Shown piece by piece: positions 1-6,282 of a DNA stretch of 11,166 nt. The position numbers were made by a program, and so were the translations under genes. Origin of the DNA: Chloroflexota bacterium. GTDB lineage: Bacteria > Chloroflexota > Ktedonobacteria > Ktedonobacterales > Ktedonobacteraceae. Within the stretch, counting starts at the first letter, position 1. The number at the start of each line of letters is the position of its first letter. The DNA is taken from contig VBJK01000487.1 of NCBI GenBank assembly GCA_005879655.1, positions 1-11,166 of the forward strand, in the 5' to 3' direction. Under the pieces are notes generated by a model. That model saw only the letters and a list, made by a program, of their open reading frames with translations. It ran no database searches and had not been told where the DNA came from.

Positions 1-985
1 CTTCCTCCCCGGTGGAACAGCCTGGCACCCACACCCGAATGGGGGAACTAGTGGCTTTTGTCTCCATCAGCCGTGGGAAGATCTCACGTCCGAGTGTCTG
101 AAAGGTAGAGGAATCGCGAAAAAAACTCGTCACGCCGATCAGCACGTCCTGGTATAATGCCTCCACTTCGGCTTGATGGTCAGAGAGATAGGTCAGGTAC
201 TGAGCCATGCTGTCAATCTGCAAGAGCGCCATACGCCGTTGGATACGGCGCTGGAGCGTTGTGAGCTTATACGCGGTGAAATCCACATCCGTCCTCCGGC
301 GCAACACACGCAGTATCTGCTGGAACACTTGCTCCCGTTCGAGGAACTCCTGCTCAGGGAGAGCTGATTCTTCGTCCGTCTCCCTTACGATCGACCGGTA
401 GAGATGCGGATGGTGACTGATTCTGGTCAGTTCCCTAGCAATAGCTTCGGGCGACCCAATGAAATCCACGCATTCAGTAGCAATGGCACTCTGCGGCATC
501 TCAGCGAAGAGAGCCGAGGTGGGGTCCTGAGCGAAGGTCATTCCTCCTGCTGCCTTGATGGCCTGAAGTCCAAGCGTCCCATCGGTAGCCGTTCCCGACA
601 AAATCACTCCCAAGGCTCCAGCGGCTTGACGCTCAGCCAACGAACGCAAAAACGTATCAATGGAGAGATGCTGTCCACCAGCCTCTGTCCGAGGCACGAG
701 TTGGAGCATGCCCTGTGAGAGGGTCATGTCCGTATTCGGGGCAATGACGTAGACATGGTTGACACAGACTTTCATGCCCTCGCGGGCCTCGTGGACCTCC
801 ATGGGCGTGGTCCGCGCTAGCAGAGTAGATAAGAGGCTTTCATGCCTGGGGTCCAGGTGCTGCACCAACACATATGCCATACCTGTATTGTCTGGTATGA
901 AGCGCAGTACTTCCTTGAACGCCTCCAGGCCACCAGCAGAAGCGCCAATCCCCACAATGGGGAACAGGCTATGTTCAGAGGGCAT
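1..985 (-). CDS. CheB-CheR fusion: chemotaxis methylesterase/methyltransferase, partial (3' end beyond left edge)
   Basis: The minus strand is open from an ATG at 985 to the window edge (328 codons). Residues 8-190 form a CheB methylesterase domain: the nucleophile motif GASAGG has Ser16, QHLDP has His43 and LSGTATDG has Asp135, so the catalytic triad is complete. From about residue 217 a CheR N-terminal helical domain follows (FQQILRVLRRR, then TSFFRD). The S-adenosylmethionine site VWVPGCSTGEE lies right at the edge (318-328). CheB demethylates and CheR methylates glutamates of chemoreceptors. Fusions lacking the CheB receiver domain usually continue into PAS and histidine-kinase modules, which cannot be seen here. 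The start is supported by GGAGGAG (994-1000) with an 8-nt spacer. No other chemotaxis gene is visible. The fusion call is secure; the pathway it serves is unknown. Confidence 0.93.
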   Translation of the reverse strand, partial: MPSEHSLFPIVGIGASAGGLEAFKEVLRFIPDNTGMAYVLVQHLDPRHESLLSTLLARTTPMEVHEAREGMKVCVNHVYVIAPNTDMTLSQGMLQLVPRTEAGGQHLSIDTFLRSLAERQAAGALGVILSGTATDGTLGLQAIKAAGGMTFAQDPTSALFAEMPQSAIATECVDFIGSPEAIARELTRISHHPHLYRSIVRETDEESALPEQEFLEREQVFQQILRVLRRRTDVDFTAYKLTTLQRRIQRRMALLQIDSMAQYLTYLSDHQAEVEALYQDVLIGVTSFFRDSSTFQTLGREIFPRLMETKATSSPIRVWVPGCSTGEE

Positions 986-993
986 CTCAGGTA

Positions 994-1000
994 CTCCTCC
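994..1000 (-). promoter_or_regulatory. Ribosome binding site of the CheB-CheR gene
   Basis: GGAGGAG on the minus strand lies 8 nt before the ATG at 985 and fixes the start of a gene that is cut by the window edge. Confidence 0.7.
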
Positions 1001-1198
1001 CTCTCGTTGTCTCCGAACTTCCTTCTCGGAACTGCTAGGTGAGATAACCGGGGACGGCAGTTGAGCAAGCAGTATCATTCTGCTTACGTTACTTCACCTG
1101 GTCATTGCCGCACTAAATAGACAAGCTATGCATAATGATGTGAAGGCAGATCAGCTCAAATATGTCCTATGCAGTGTAACAAAGAAGCAAGTCCTCCG

Positions 1199-1474
1199 TC
1201 AACCATTTAAGAGGCAAACGAAAAGACTTGGCGGGGAAACACAAGGCCTGCCTCGCTCCTGATCGTAGCACTCGTACAGTATCTGATCAGTGCGCAGTGG
1301 GTGGGGATGCTGTCCTGGAAGTGGCGAGGTCGCCTGTGGCCCTGGTTTGGACGTCGGCCAGGCTGGATAGGTAAAACGCACAACTTCTTGCACACGCTCA
1401 TTGGGTTCCGCTTCTCTTGTTTGACCGGACGGCGCTATCGTCTGTTGAGAGAGAGTTATAGGTGTAGCCTTCAT
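1199..1474 (-). CDS. Possible small protein of 91 residues, unknown function
   Basis: An ORF starts with ATG at 1474 (MKATPITLSQQ) and ends with TGA at 1199-1201. AAGGA lies about 7 nt before this ATG, which is why it is preferred over the longer open frame that reaches back to 1675. The product is hydrophilic and rich in Pro, Gln and Thr, with FTYPAWP near the middle, a PGPQATSPLPGQHPHP stretch and two Cys near the end. No domain is recognised. It has no signal peptide from this start; the longer reading would add a hydrophobic stretch (MLPWVVLLVLHACLL). It sits upstream of the CheB-CheR gene on the same strand with a gap of about 210 bp, and overlapping frames on both strands are also open, so it may be chance. 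Confidence 0.35.
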   Translation of the reverse strand: MKATPITLSQQTIAPSGQTREAEPNERVQEVVRFTYPAWPTSKPGPQATSPLPGQHPHPLRTDQILYECYDQERGRPCVSPPSLFVCLLNG

Positions 1475-1701
1475 AGTCGTGTCCTTCTCAGTTTCATTCA
1501 AAACATACTTCTTATCATGATATCGAATATGCCTTACAGCGATGTTACCTACTTTTGACTGGGAGGAGAGTAAGCAAGCATGGAGAACAAGCAGGACTAC
1601 CCAGGGTAGCATATCTCGATGGTGAAGAGGTGTTCTGAACGCCAGTTCATACGACGGACATAGCTGAAGAGGCAAAGCTCATGAAGAATGATCTCCTACG
1701 T

Positions 1702-1718
1702 TAAGTATACACTATTTT
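1702..1718 (+). repeat. Left terminal inverted repeat of the 170-bp element
   Basis: The 17 bases TAAGTATACACTATTTT match the right end at 1855-1871 perfectly in reverse complement; the match stops on both sides of the arm. Confidence 0.75.
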
Positions 1719-1854
1719 TTTGTAATATGCAATATTTATCAAACAAAAAATGTTCATTGGATTTTTTACTTGCTCATCAAAAAAATAACACTATAACAAA
1801 AATACTTAAGCTATTTCTAATGAATAGAGCGCATTTAAACTAGCTTTTTTCTCT

Positions 1855-1871
1855 AAAATAGTGTATACTTA
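1855..1871 (-). repeat. Right terminal inverted repeat of the 170-bp element
   Basis: The 17 bases are the perfect reverse complement of 1702-1718. The next base outward differs between the two sides, so the arm boundary is sharp. Confidence 0.75.
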
Positions 1872-2009
1872 GTGTATCTCATCTCCCTTCTTTTATGAGT
1901 CACGTTCTTCGTAGAAAATGGTATGCAAAGCAGTATTCCATAATCCAAAAATGGCGATATACCTACCACATACCTTAATTGGCTCTTCACAGGACTCCCT
2001 TTACTGGCT

Positions 2010-2318
2010 ATGGTATGGCAAGCGTTTGTGGCAGCTATAGCGGCTGGATGGGTGAGGCGTTTAGGTAGCCTTCATGGACTCTTCGCCGCTTTCGTTGCTG
2101 GCTGCATTATAGCAGTAGGCACGTGCATTGATAGCTTGTTTTATCTAGGGGCAGATTCATCGTTTCCCTGGTCCCTTTTCTTCTGGGCCATCTTTAGTAC
2201 GGTGGTCAACGGAGGCACATTGCTGGCACTGTCAGTAGCACTATGCACATCCGTGCTGGCAGGATGGGCTCGCAGATTGTTTTATAGATATGACAGCTAC
2301 AGTTCAGACTCTGGGTGA
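2010..2318 (+). CDS. Small putative membrane protein, unknown function, start uncertain
   Basis: The 102-residue product is almost wholly hydrophobic: likely membrane segments at about residues 1-15, 22-46 and 53-86 (the last could be one or two helices), with small-residue patterns such as AAFVAGCIIAVGT, and basic pairs (RR at 16-17 and 88-89) that would set topology. A polar tail follows. No known family can be named with confidence. The frame is open from 1944, just after a TAA, and the unannotated upstream codons read YLNWLFTGLPLLA, which continues the first hydrophobic helix. No ATG, GTG or TTG exists in that stretch, and the ATG at 2010 has only a distant AGGA (1991-1994). The real 5' end may therefore have been lost or use an unusual start. 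It ends 28 bp before the convergent TerC-family gene. Confidence 0.45.
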   Translation: MVWQAFVAAIAAGWVRRLGSLHGLFAAFVAGCIIAVGTCIDSLFYLGADSSFPWSLFFWAIFSTVVNGGTLLALSVALCTSVLAGWARRLFYRYDSYSSDSG

Positions 2319-2346
2319 AGGCGAGCAACGGCACGCGAAAACTTAA

Positions 2347-3177
2347 CTATCTTCTCCGGCCTTGACGAAAGCGCTGACTTATTTTCATCAGCGTCGGACG
2401 TTCATTTGACATGTTAGGTATCATTGGGTTAGAGTCACCTGTGCTGGGAGGCATGGAAGGTTGCTTCAAGTTTGCTCTCACCTTCGATCCGCCTGAGGAT
2501 ACTGCAAATTGACGAACATCGTACAGCAGCACGATCAACAATGCTGTTATTGGTATCAGCATATTCGCAGCTGGCAGATGCTTTGCCAGAACTGGTCCCA
2601 CTTGCATATCTCCCAGGATCATGTGCGAGGCGGTCCATGCTAGCACCAGGCTGGCAATATCCAGGAGCCAGGGCAAGTGCCCGATCAGCCCGGAAATGAG
2701 TGCGCTACCTATCAGCAACATAATGATGCTCATGAGTAAGCCTATAACGAGCACTGGCAGATTACCCTCTGCCAGTGCTCCAACGGCCAGAATATTATCT
2801 AAACTCATCGTAGTATCTGCAAGCAGGATGGTAAGCAGCGTTTTAAGAAAACTCTTCTTGCCGATCTGCTCTTTTTGGTCGTGTGTCTGAGCTGCTACTG
2901 GTTTATTATGGCTCCTGTCGGCGAGGAGACGTATAGCGATGAAGAGCAAGATAGCGCCTCCAATGGCCTGTAAAAGTGCCAATTGCAGCAAGTACGTTGC
3001 GGCGACAGCAAACACAATGCGTAAGATAATCGCACTACCACCGCCTAGCATAATGGCCCACCAGCGCTGTCGTCCTTGTAATTTAGAGGCTACCGCCCCG
3101 ATGACTAAAGCATTGTCGCCACTCAAGGCCAGATCGACGAGAAGAATACCCCCTATGGGTCCCAACCACTCGAACAT
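2347..3177 (-). CDS. TerC-family integral membrane protein, YjbE-like
   Basis: This 276-residue protein has the two-fold TerC architecture. The first half carries LVDLALSGDNALVIG (Asp15, Asp21, Asn22) and the second LLADTTMSLDNILAVGA (Asp121, Asp127, Asn128), the paired acidic signatures of the family. About seven hydrophobic helices fill residues 5-214, and a hydrophilic loop (88-109) separates the halves. Relatives such as YceF and YkoY of Bacillus subtilis export manganese and load it onto secreted proteins, so metal export is a reasonable inference, while tellurite resistance in the name is historical. The basic, Ser/Pro-rich tail (about 215-276, ending GRRR) is an extension of unknown purpose. 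The start has AAGGAG (3187-3192) 9 nt upstream. The gene is divergent from the PAC2 operon. Confidence 0.88.
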   Translation of the reverse strand: MFEWLGPIGGILLVDLALSGDNALVIGAVASKLQGRQRWWAIMLGGGSAIILRIVFAVAATYLLQLALLQAIGGAILLFIAIRLLADRSHNKPVAAQTHDQKEQIGKKSFLKTLLTILLADTTMSLDNILAVGALAEGNLPVLVIGLLMSIIMLLIGSALISGLIGHLPWLLDIASLVLAWTASHMILGDMQVGPVLAKHLPAANMLIPITALLIVLLYDVRQFAVSSGGSKVRANLKQPSMPPSTGDSNPMIPNMSNERPTLMKISQRFRQGRRR

Positions 3178-3232
3178 GATAGAAAACTCCTTAATATTTT
3201 ACTTTCTTTTGTAGCACCGTGCTCGTGCAGAA

Positions 3233-3274
3233 GCTCAAACCCTACCAGGGATGCTTCGCCCCCTAGACTCCCAA
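3233..3274 (-). repeat. G-rich dispersed repeat, copy in TerC leader
   Basis: Read on the minus strand this 42-mer aligns without gaps to the plus strand at 10003-10044 with 31 of 42 identical bases, sharing GTC, the core AGGGGGC, CCTGG and GGGTTTG. Most differences are transitions. It would lie in the untranslated leader of the TerC-family gene. Its partner copy lies between the ABC operon and the amidase gene. Confidence 0.6.
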
Positions 3275-3304
3275 TCCCTATCAGCTCTTTTGTTTTGGCA
3301 CTAG

Positions 3305-3316
3305 CCTATATATAGG
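3305..3316. promoter_or_regulatory. Perfect 12-bp palindrome CCTATATATAGG
   Basis: CCTATATATAGG is self-complementary and sits near the centre of the divergent spacer, a typical place for a shared operator. Its A+T core could also contribute to a promoter -10 element for the minus-strand gene. The function is inferred from position only. Confidence 0.3.
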
Positions 3317-3417
3317 TATACGCAATAACCCCCCACCAATAAAACAAGGGAGCCGTGTTATCGTCATGGCTCTAGGACCAAGCAGCCAGACAAGCCGATC
3401 CGTAGCAATGGGATTGA

Positions 3418-3446
3418 TTGTGTGTGTTACAATGGTAGCATATATT
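3418..3446 (+). promoter_or_regulatory. Candidate sigma-70-like promoter of the PAC2 operon
   Basis: TTGTGT (3418-3423) and TATATT (3441-3446) are spaced by 17 bp, and transcription would start about 36 bases before the ATG at 3489. The -10 hexamer is the spacer of an inverted repeat TAGCA/TGCTA (3436-3440 and 3447-3451), so a repressor could bind there. The -35 match is weak. Confidence 0.35.
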
Positions 3447-3488
3447 TGCTAGCGGAAAATTACATCATACCGATAAAGAGGGATCAAT

Positions 3489-4448
3489 ATGCCATATATA
3501 CAATATTACAAACAGCCAGAATTACGTGACCCTGTGGTGATTGTCGCTTTTGCTGGTTGGAATGATGCGGCTGATGCGGCAACGACTGCTACTAAGATCC
3601 TGATCGACCGCTGGGCACCTACGAAGATTGCTGAGATCGACTCAGAAGATTTCTTCGTCTTTACGGAGACAAGGCCGACCGTCAAATATACGGATGGCAT
3701 ACAACGTACCATTGTGTGGCCTTCTAATCAATTTCTTTCTCACATTGCACCAGAGCTTCCCCATGATGTGATCCTCTTCGTCGGCAACGAACCCCAACTT
3801 AAGTGGAAGACTTTCAGTAAAGTATTTCTTGAGGTATGTAGAAATTTTAAAGCATCGGAGATTGTATTCCTTGGAGCATTGCTCGCGGATATTCCACATT
3901 CGATACCCGTCCCTATCACCGGGACCTCTTCAGATAGTGATATGATGGAACGGTTACGTGAAATGGATGTGCACAGGTCTCGCTATGAGGGTCCAACAGG
4001 GATGATTGGCGTACTTCATGATGCGTGTCGTCGTATACAGTTACCTTCGGCCAGCCTGTGGGCGGCAGCACCGCATTATTTGGCGATGACTCCTAATATT
4101 AAAGTAACAGCAGCTCTCCTGACTTACTTAAACGCCTACCTCTCATTAGGACTCGACCTGAGTGGTGTGCAATCGGATGCTTTACATTTTGAGGAGCAGA
4201 TCACGGCCCTGGTTGCACGTGATCCTGAAGCGAAGGCGTACGTTCAAAAGTTGGAAGAGCAACTTGCCGCTCAGGGGCTAGATGAGGCGGTGGATGAAGA
4301 GAATGAACAGTCCAGCTTCGATGAGATAACGAGTACTGGCCCACTTCCTAGCGCAGACACCTTAATCCGCGATGTTGAGGAGTTATTACGTCAAGAGCGC
4401 GAGAATGGCCAGAATAAATCTTATGATGATACAGAGGATAACGAATGA
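3489..4448 (+). CDS. PAC2-family protein (proteasome assembly chaperone-like)
   Basis: Residues 14-225 form a PAC2 domain: VVIVAFAGWNDAADA (16-30), the GNEPQLKWKTF strand-turn (99-109), LGALLADIPHS (128-138), YEGPTGMIGVLH (166-177) and the LWAAAPHYLA segment (190-199). This resembles COG2047 proteins of Actinobacteria and relatives, whose bacterial role is not established; eukaryotic PAC2 helps assemble proteasomes. The last ~95 residues are acidic and predicted to be helical (VQKLEEQLAAQG) and then disordered, which is common in this family. A GAGG about 9 nt before the ATG is a moderate ribosome site. The TGA overlaps the next gene's ATG in ATGA (4445-4448), so the two are translationally coupled. 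No proteasome or pupylation gene is in view. Confidence 0.88.
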   Translation: MPYIQYYKQPELRDPVVIVAFAGWNDAADAATTATKILIDRWAPTKIAEIDSEDFFVFTETRPTVKYTDGIQRTIVWPSNQFLSHIAPELPHDVILFVGNEPQLKWKTFSKVFLEVCRNFKASEIVFLGALLADIPHSIPVPITGTSSDSDMMERLREMDVHRSRYEGPTGMIGVLHDACRRIQLPSASLWAAAPHYLAMTPNIKVTAALLTYLNAYLSLGLDLSGVQSDALHFEEQITALVARDPEAKAYVQKLEEQLAAQGLDEAVDEENEQSSFDEITSTGPLPSADTLIRDVEELLRQERENGQNKSYDDTEDNE

Positions 4449-5875
4449 CGATTACCCCTTATAGTTTGGATGAGGTTTTTCATCCGCGTTCCGTCGCCAT
4501 CTTAGGTGCCTCGCGTGCACCCCAAAAATGGGGACATGTTGTTGCCAAACAGCTTATCAATGGAGGTTTTCCTGGTGATATTTATCTGATCAATCCGACC
4601 GTTCCGCACATTCTCGATCGCCCCACATATCCTCATTTGCAAGCCGTTCCCTCCCATGTTGATCTGGCCATTATTACCACCGGCTTTCAGCACGTTGTTC
4701 GCTCGGTTGACGACTGTATTGCCCATGGCGTGAAGGGCATTGTGATTGTCACGGCAGGCTTTAGCGAGACAGGAGTAGCCGGTCGTGAGCTAGAGCAAGA
4801 ACTGGTTGCGCGCTGCCGTGAGCATGGTATTCGTATTATCGGCAGCAATTGCATGGGATTGTATGTACGACACTCCCGCGTTACCGCATTGGGTATGGTC
4901 TTTCCGTTACCAGCAGGCCCCATTGGTTTAGTTTCGCAAAGCGGCAATCTAGGCATGTATTTCTTCGCGCAAGCTCACCTCGATGCGCTGGGCTTTACGA
5001 CATTTCTGAGCATAGGCAACGCGATTGATGTCTCATTTCCAGAATGTATGCAGTACCTGGCTACTGATCCAGAGACAACCGTTATTGCGGGCTATGTCGA
5101 GGCGATTCAGGAAGCAACACTGTGCCAGGTTACGCAAGAGATGTATGATCGTGGATGCTACAAGCCGACCGTGATCCTGCTAAGCGGTGCAACCGAGGTG
5201 GGGGTGCGGGCTTCGCTGGCTCACACTGGCTCTCTTGCGACTGTGCGGCCCGATCATGACACGAGCTTGCTTGGTAGTGGAGTTGTGCGCGTCATACGTT
5301 CAGACGAACTCTTTCCCGTCGCACAAGCGCTAGCCCTGCAACCACCTACGCCCGCAGGAGGTCGTCGCGTTGCCATTATCGGCGATGGTGGGGGAAGTTC
5401 CGTGGCAACTGGCGATGCCTCGATACGCGCTGGCTTAGAGGTTCCTGTACTCTGTGACGAAACTCAGCAATGTTTGCGTATGCTGATGCCTGATCGTGCG
5501 ACCGCCACCAATCCTATCGATGTTGCGGGTGCCGCCGATGAAGATCCCCTGTCATTTGCACATCTAGCTGAGGTATGCATCAAAGATCCACAGGTGGATG
5601 GCATCATCATCACGGGATTATTCGGTGGCTATCGTGATCTGCTTTCGGAGGAGTTTGGAGCGCGAGAGGAAGCTGCGGCCAGAGCGCTGGGGGAGCTTGT
5701 ACGCGAATACCAGAAACCGATCCTTGTACAGACCGTCTATGCGCGCTATGCTATTCCTGCATTGCATATATTACAGGCAGAAGGCGTGCCCTACTATGAA
5801 TCGGTGGAGATTACTTGTCGTGCAATGGCCGCTCTTGCGGAGGTAGGGCAGTTTTTAGCTGACAGAGGAAAATAG
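4445..5875 (+). CDS. ADP-forming acyl-CoA synthetase alpha-subunit-like protein (CoA-binding)
   Basis: The 476 residues match the length and domain order of the alpha subunit of ADP-forming acetate/acyl-CoA ligases. A CoA-binding Rossmann domain lies at about 8-140 (VAILGASRAPQKWGHVV, then IIGSNCMGLY). A succinyl-CoA-synthetase-like domain follows at 155-290 with SQSGNLG (164-170) and LAHTGSLA, where His260 fits the phosphorylated histidine. A second ligase-type domain ends the protein (IIGDGGGSS 311-319, TNPIDVAG 355-362). These enzymes convert acyl-CoA, ADP and phosphate to acid, CoA and ATP, or the reverse. No ATP-grasp beta subunit is fused or adjacent, so the partner is elsewhere or the protein has another role. 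It overlaps the PAC2 gene by 4 bp and abuts the next start. Confidence 0.87.
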   Translation: MTITPYSLDEVFHPRSVAILGASRAPQKWGHVVAKQLINGGFPGDIYLINPTVPHILDRPTYPHLQAVPSHVDLAIITTGFQHVVRSVDDCIAHGVKGIVIVTAGFSETGVAGRELEQELVARCREHGIRIIGSNCMGLYVRHSRVTALGMVFPLPAGPIGLVSQSGNLGMYFFAQAHLDALGFTTFLSIGNAIDVSFPECMQYLATDPETTVIAGYVEAIQEATLCQVTQEMYDRGCYKPTVILLSGATEVGVRASLAHTGSLATVRPDHDTSLLGSGVVRVIRSDELFPVAQALALQPPTPAGGRRVAIIGDGGGSSVATGDASIRAGLEVPVLCDETQQCLRMLMPDRATATNPIDVAGAADEDPLSFAHLAEVCIKDPQVDGIIITGLFGGYRDLLSEEFGAREEAAARALGELVREYQKPILVQTVYARYAIPALHILQAEGVPYYESVEITCRAMAALAEVGQFLADRGK

Positions 5876-6282
5876 ATGAGCCGTCGAGATTTGATCCGTA
5901 TGAGTGATGAAGAGGTACGCGCATTTCTTGAGGAGCAGTGTACCCTTCAGGTTGCTACGCTTGACCATGATGGGTGGCCGCACGTGGTAAGTCGCAGAAG
6001 GCGGTCAATCTGCGACGGGATGCGCGGTTGACGTGTCTTGTTGAGGCTGGTGAGCAGTATAATGAGCTGCGAGGGGTACAGATTAAGGGACGGGCCACGA
6101 TCATCGATGATCGTGAGTCTGTTCAGCGTCTGGGTGAGGTAATCTGGCAGCATTACAATGGTCCTTTGGATGATGCGGCACGTCAGATGGTGGTGACGCA
6201 GGCGGCTAAACGCGTGGTGGTATTTGTGGAGGCTGTGGAGGTGGTGTCGTGGGATCATCGTAAGTTGGGGGGTGGGTATTGA
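5876..6282 (+). pseudogene. Frameshifted PPOX/FMN-binding split-barrel oxidoreductase
   Basis: From the ATG at 5876, directly after the TAG of the previous gene, the frame reads a typical N-terminus (RMSDEEVRAFLEEQ, LQVATLDHDGWPHVV) and then stops early at 6029-6031. Just after residue 38 the homology jumps to another frame (GTG-initiated at 5974): KSQKAVNLRRDARLTCLVEAG, RGVQIKGRA, PLDDAARQ and finally SWDHRKLGGGY with a stop at 6280-6282. Together these are the two ends of a pyridoxamine-5'-phosphate-oxidase-like family (FMN or F420 binding). The segment normally between HVV and KSQK, beginning PMW and ending in a YxKSQK-type strand, is absent. The break sits in GGTA (5986-5989), fitting a deletion of about 52 nt between short repeats. 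A sequencing or assembly error is possible but would not by itself remove a block. Confidence 0.85.

Larger units (their letters stand above)
1702..1871. mobile_element. Candidate MITE: 170-bp A+T-rich element with perfect 17-bp terminal inverted repeats
   Basis: TAAGTATACACTATTTT (1702-1718) is exactly the reverse complement of AAAATAGTGTATACTTA (1855-1871). The 170 bp between the outer ends contain 38 G or C bases by direct count (22%), far below the flanks. There is no coding capacity. The outermost TA of each end could be a TA target duplication, as made by IS630/Tc1/mariner-type transposases, leaving 15-bp repeats starting AGTATACAC; because TA is itself palindromic this cannot be decided from one copy. 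No longer flanking direct repeat is seen. Alternatives are a large cruciform or two mirrored regulatory sites. Confidence 0.5.
1475..2009. other. Long intergenic stretch
   Basis: No convincing gene is seen in these 535 bases. The notable content is the A+T-rich inverted-repeat element at 1702-1871. Immediately at its right end the octamer TAGTGTAT occurs twice 11 bp apart (1859-1866 and 1870-1877), about one helical turn, which could be an operator or a chance consequence of the element's end sequence. Confidence 0.6.
3178..3488. promoter_or_regulatory. Divergent intergenic region between TerC-family and PAC2 genes
   Basis: These 311 bases must hold promoters for both genes. Visible are a G-rich dispersed repeat in the TerC leader (3233-3274, minus), a stem made by AGGGAT/ATCCCT (3247-3252 with 3274-3279), a perfect 12-bp palindrome (3305-3316) and a candidate plus-strand promoter (3418-3446). 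A manganese riboswitch, often found ahead of TerC-type genes, was looked for and not recognised. Confidence 0.6.

Noticed and set aside
404..718. 104-residue plus-strand ORF, and other plus-strand ORFs in 173-1064
   Set aside because: They are antisense to the CheB-CheR gene, whose catalytic motifs are unmistakable on the minus strand.
1301..1558. 85-residue plus-strand ORF
   Set aside because: It has no ribosome site and is Trp/Arg-rich in a way typical of an antisense reading of the Pro-rich minus-strand ORF.
3178..3440. yybP-ykoY manganese riboswitch ahead of the TerC-family gene
   Set aside because: GGGAGTCTAG on the minus strand faintly recalls the GGGGAGUAG signature, but the surrounding bases match the dispersed G-rich repeat better and the second conserved loop is not found.
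5974..6282. Independent 102-residue gene starting with GTG at 5974
   Set aside because: It has no ribosome site and is the C-terminal part of the PPOX gene whose N-terminus lies just upstream in another frame.
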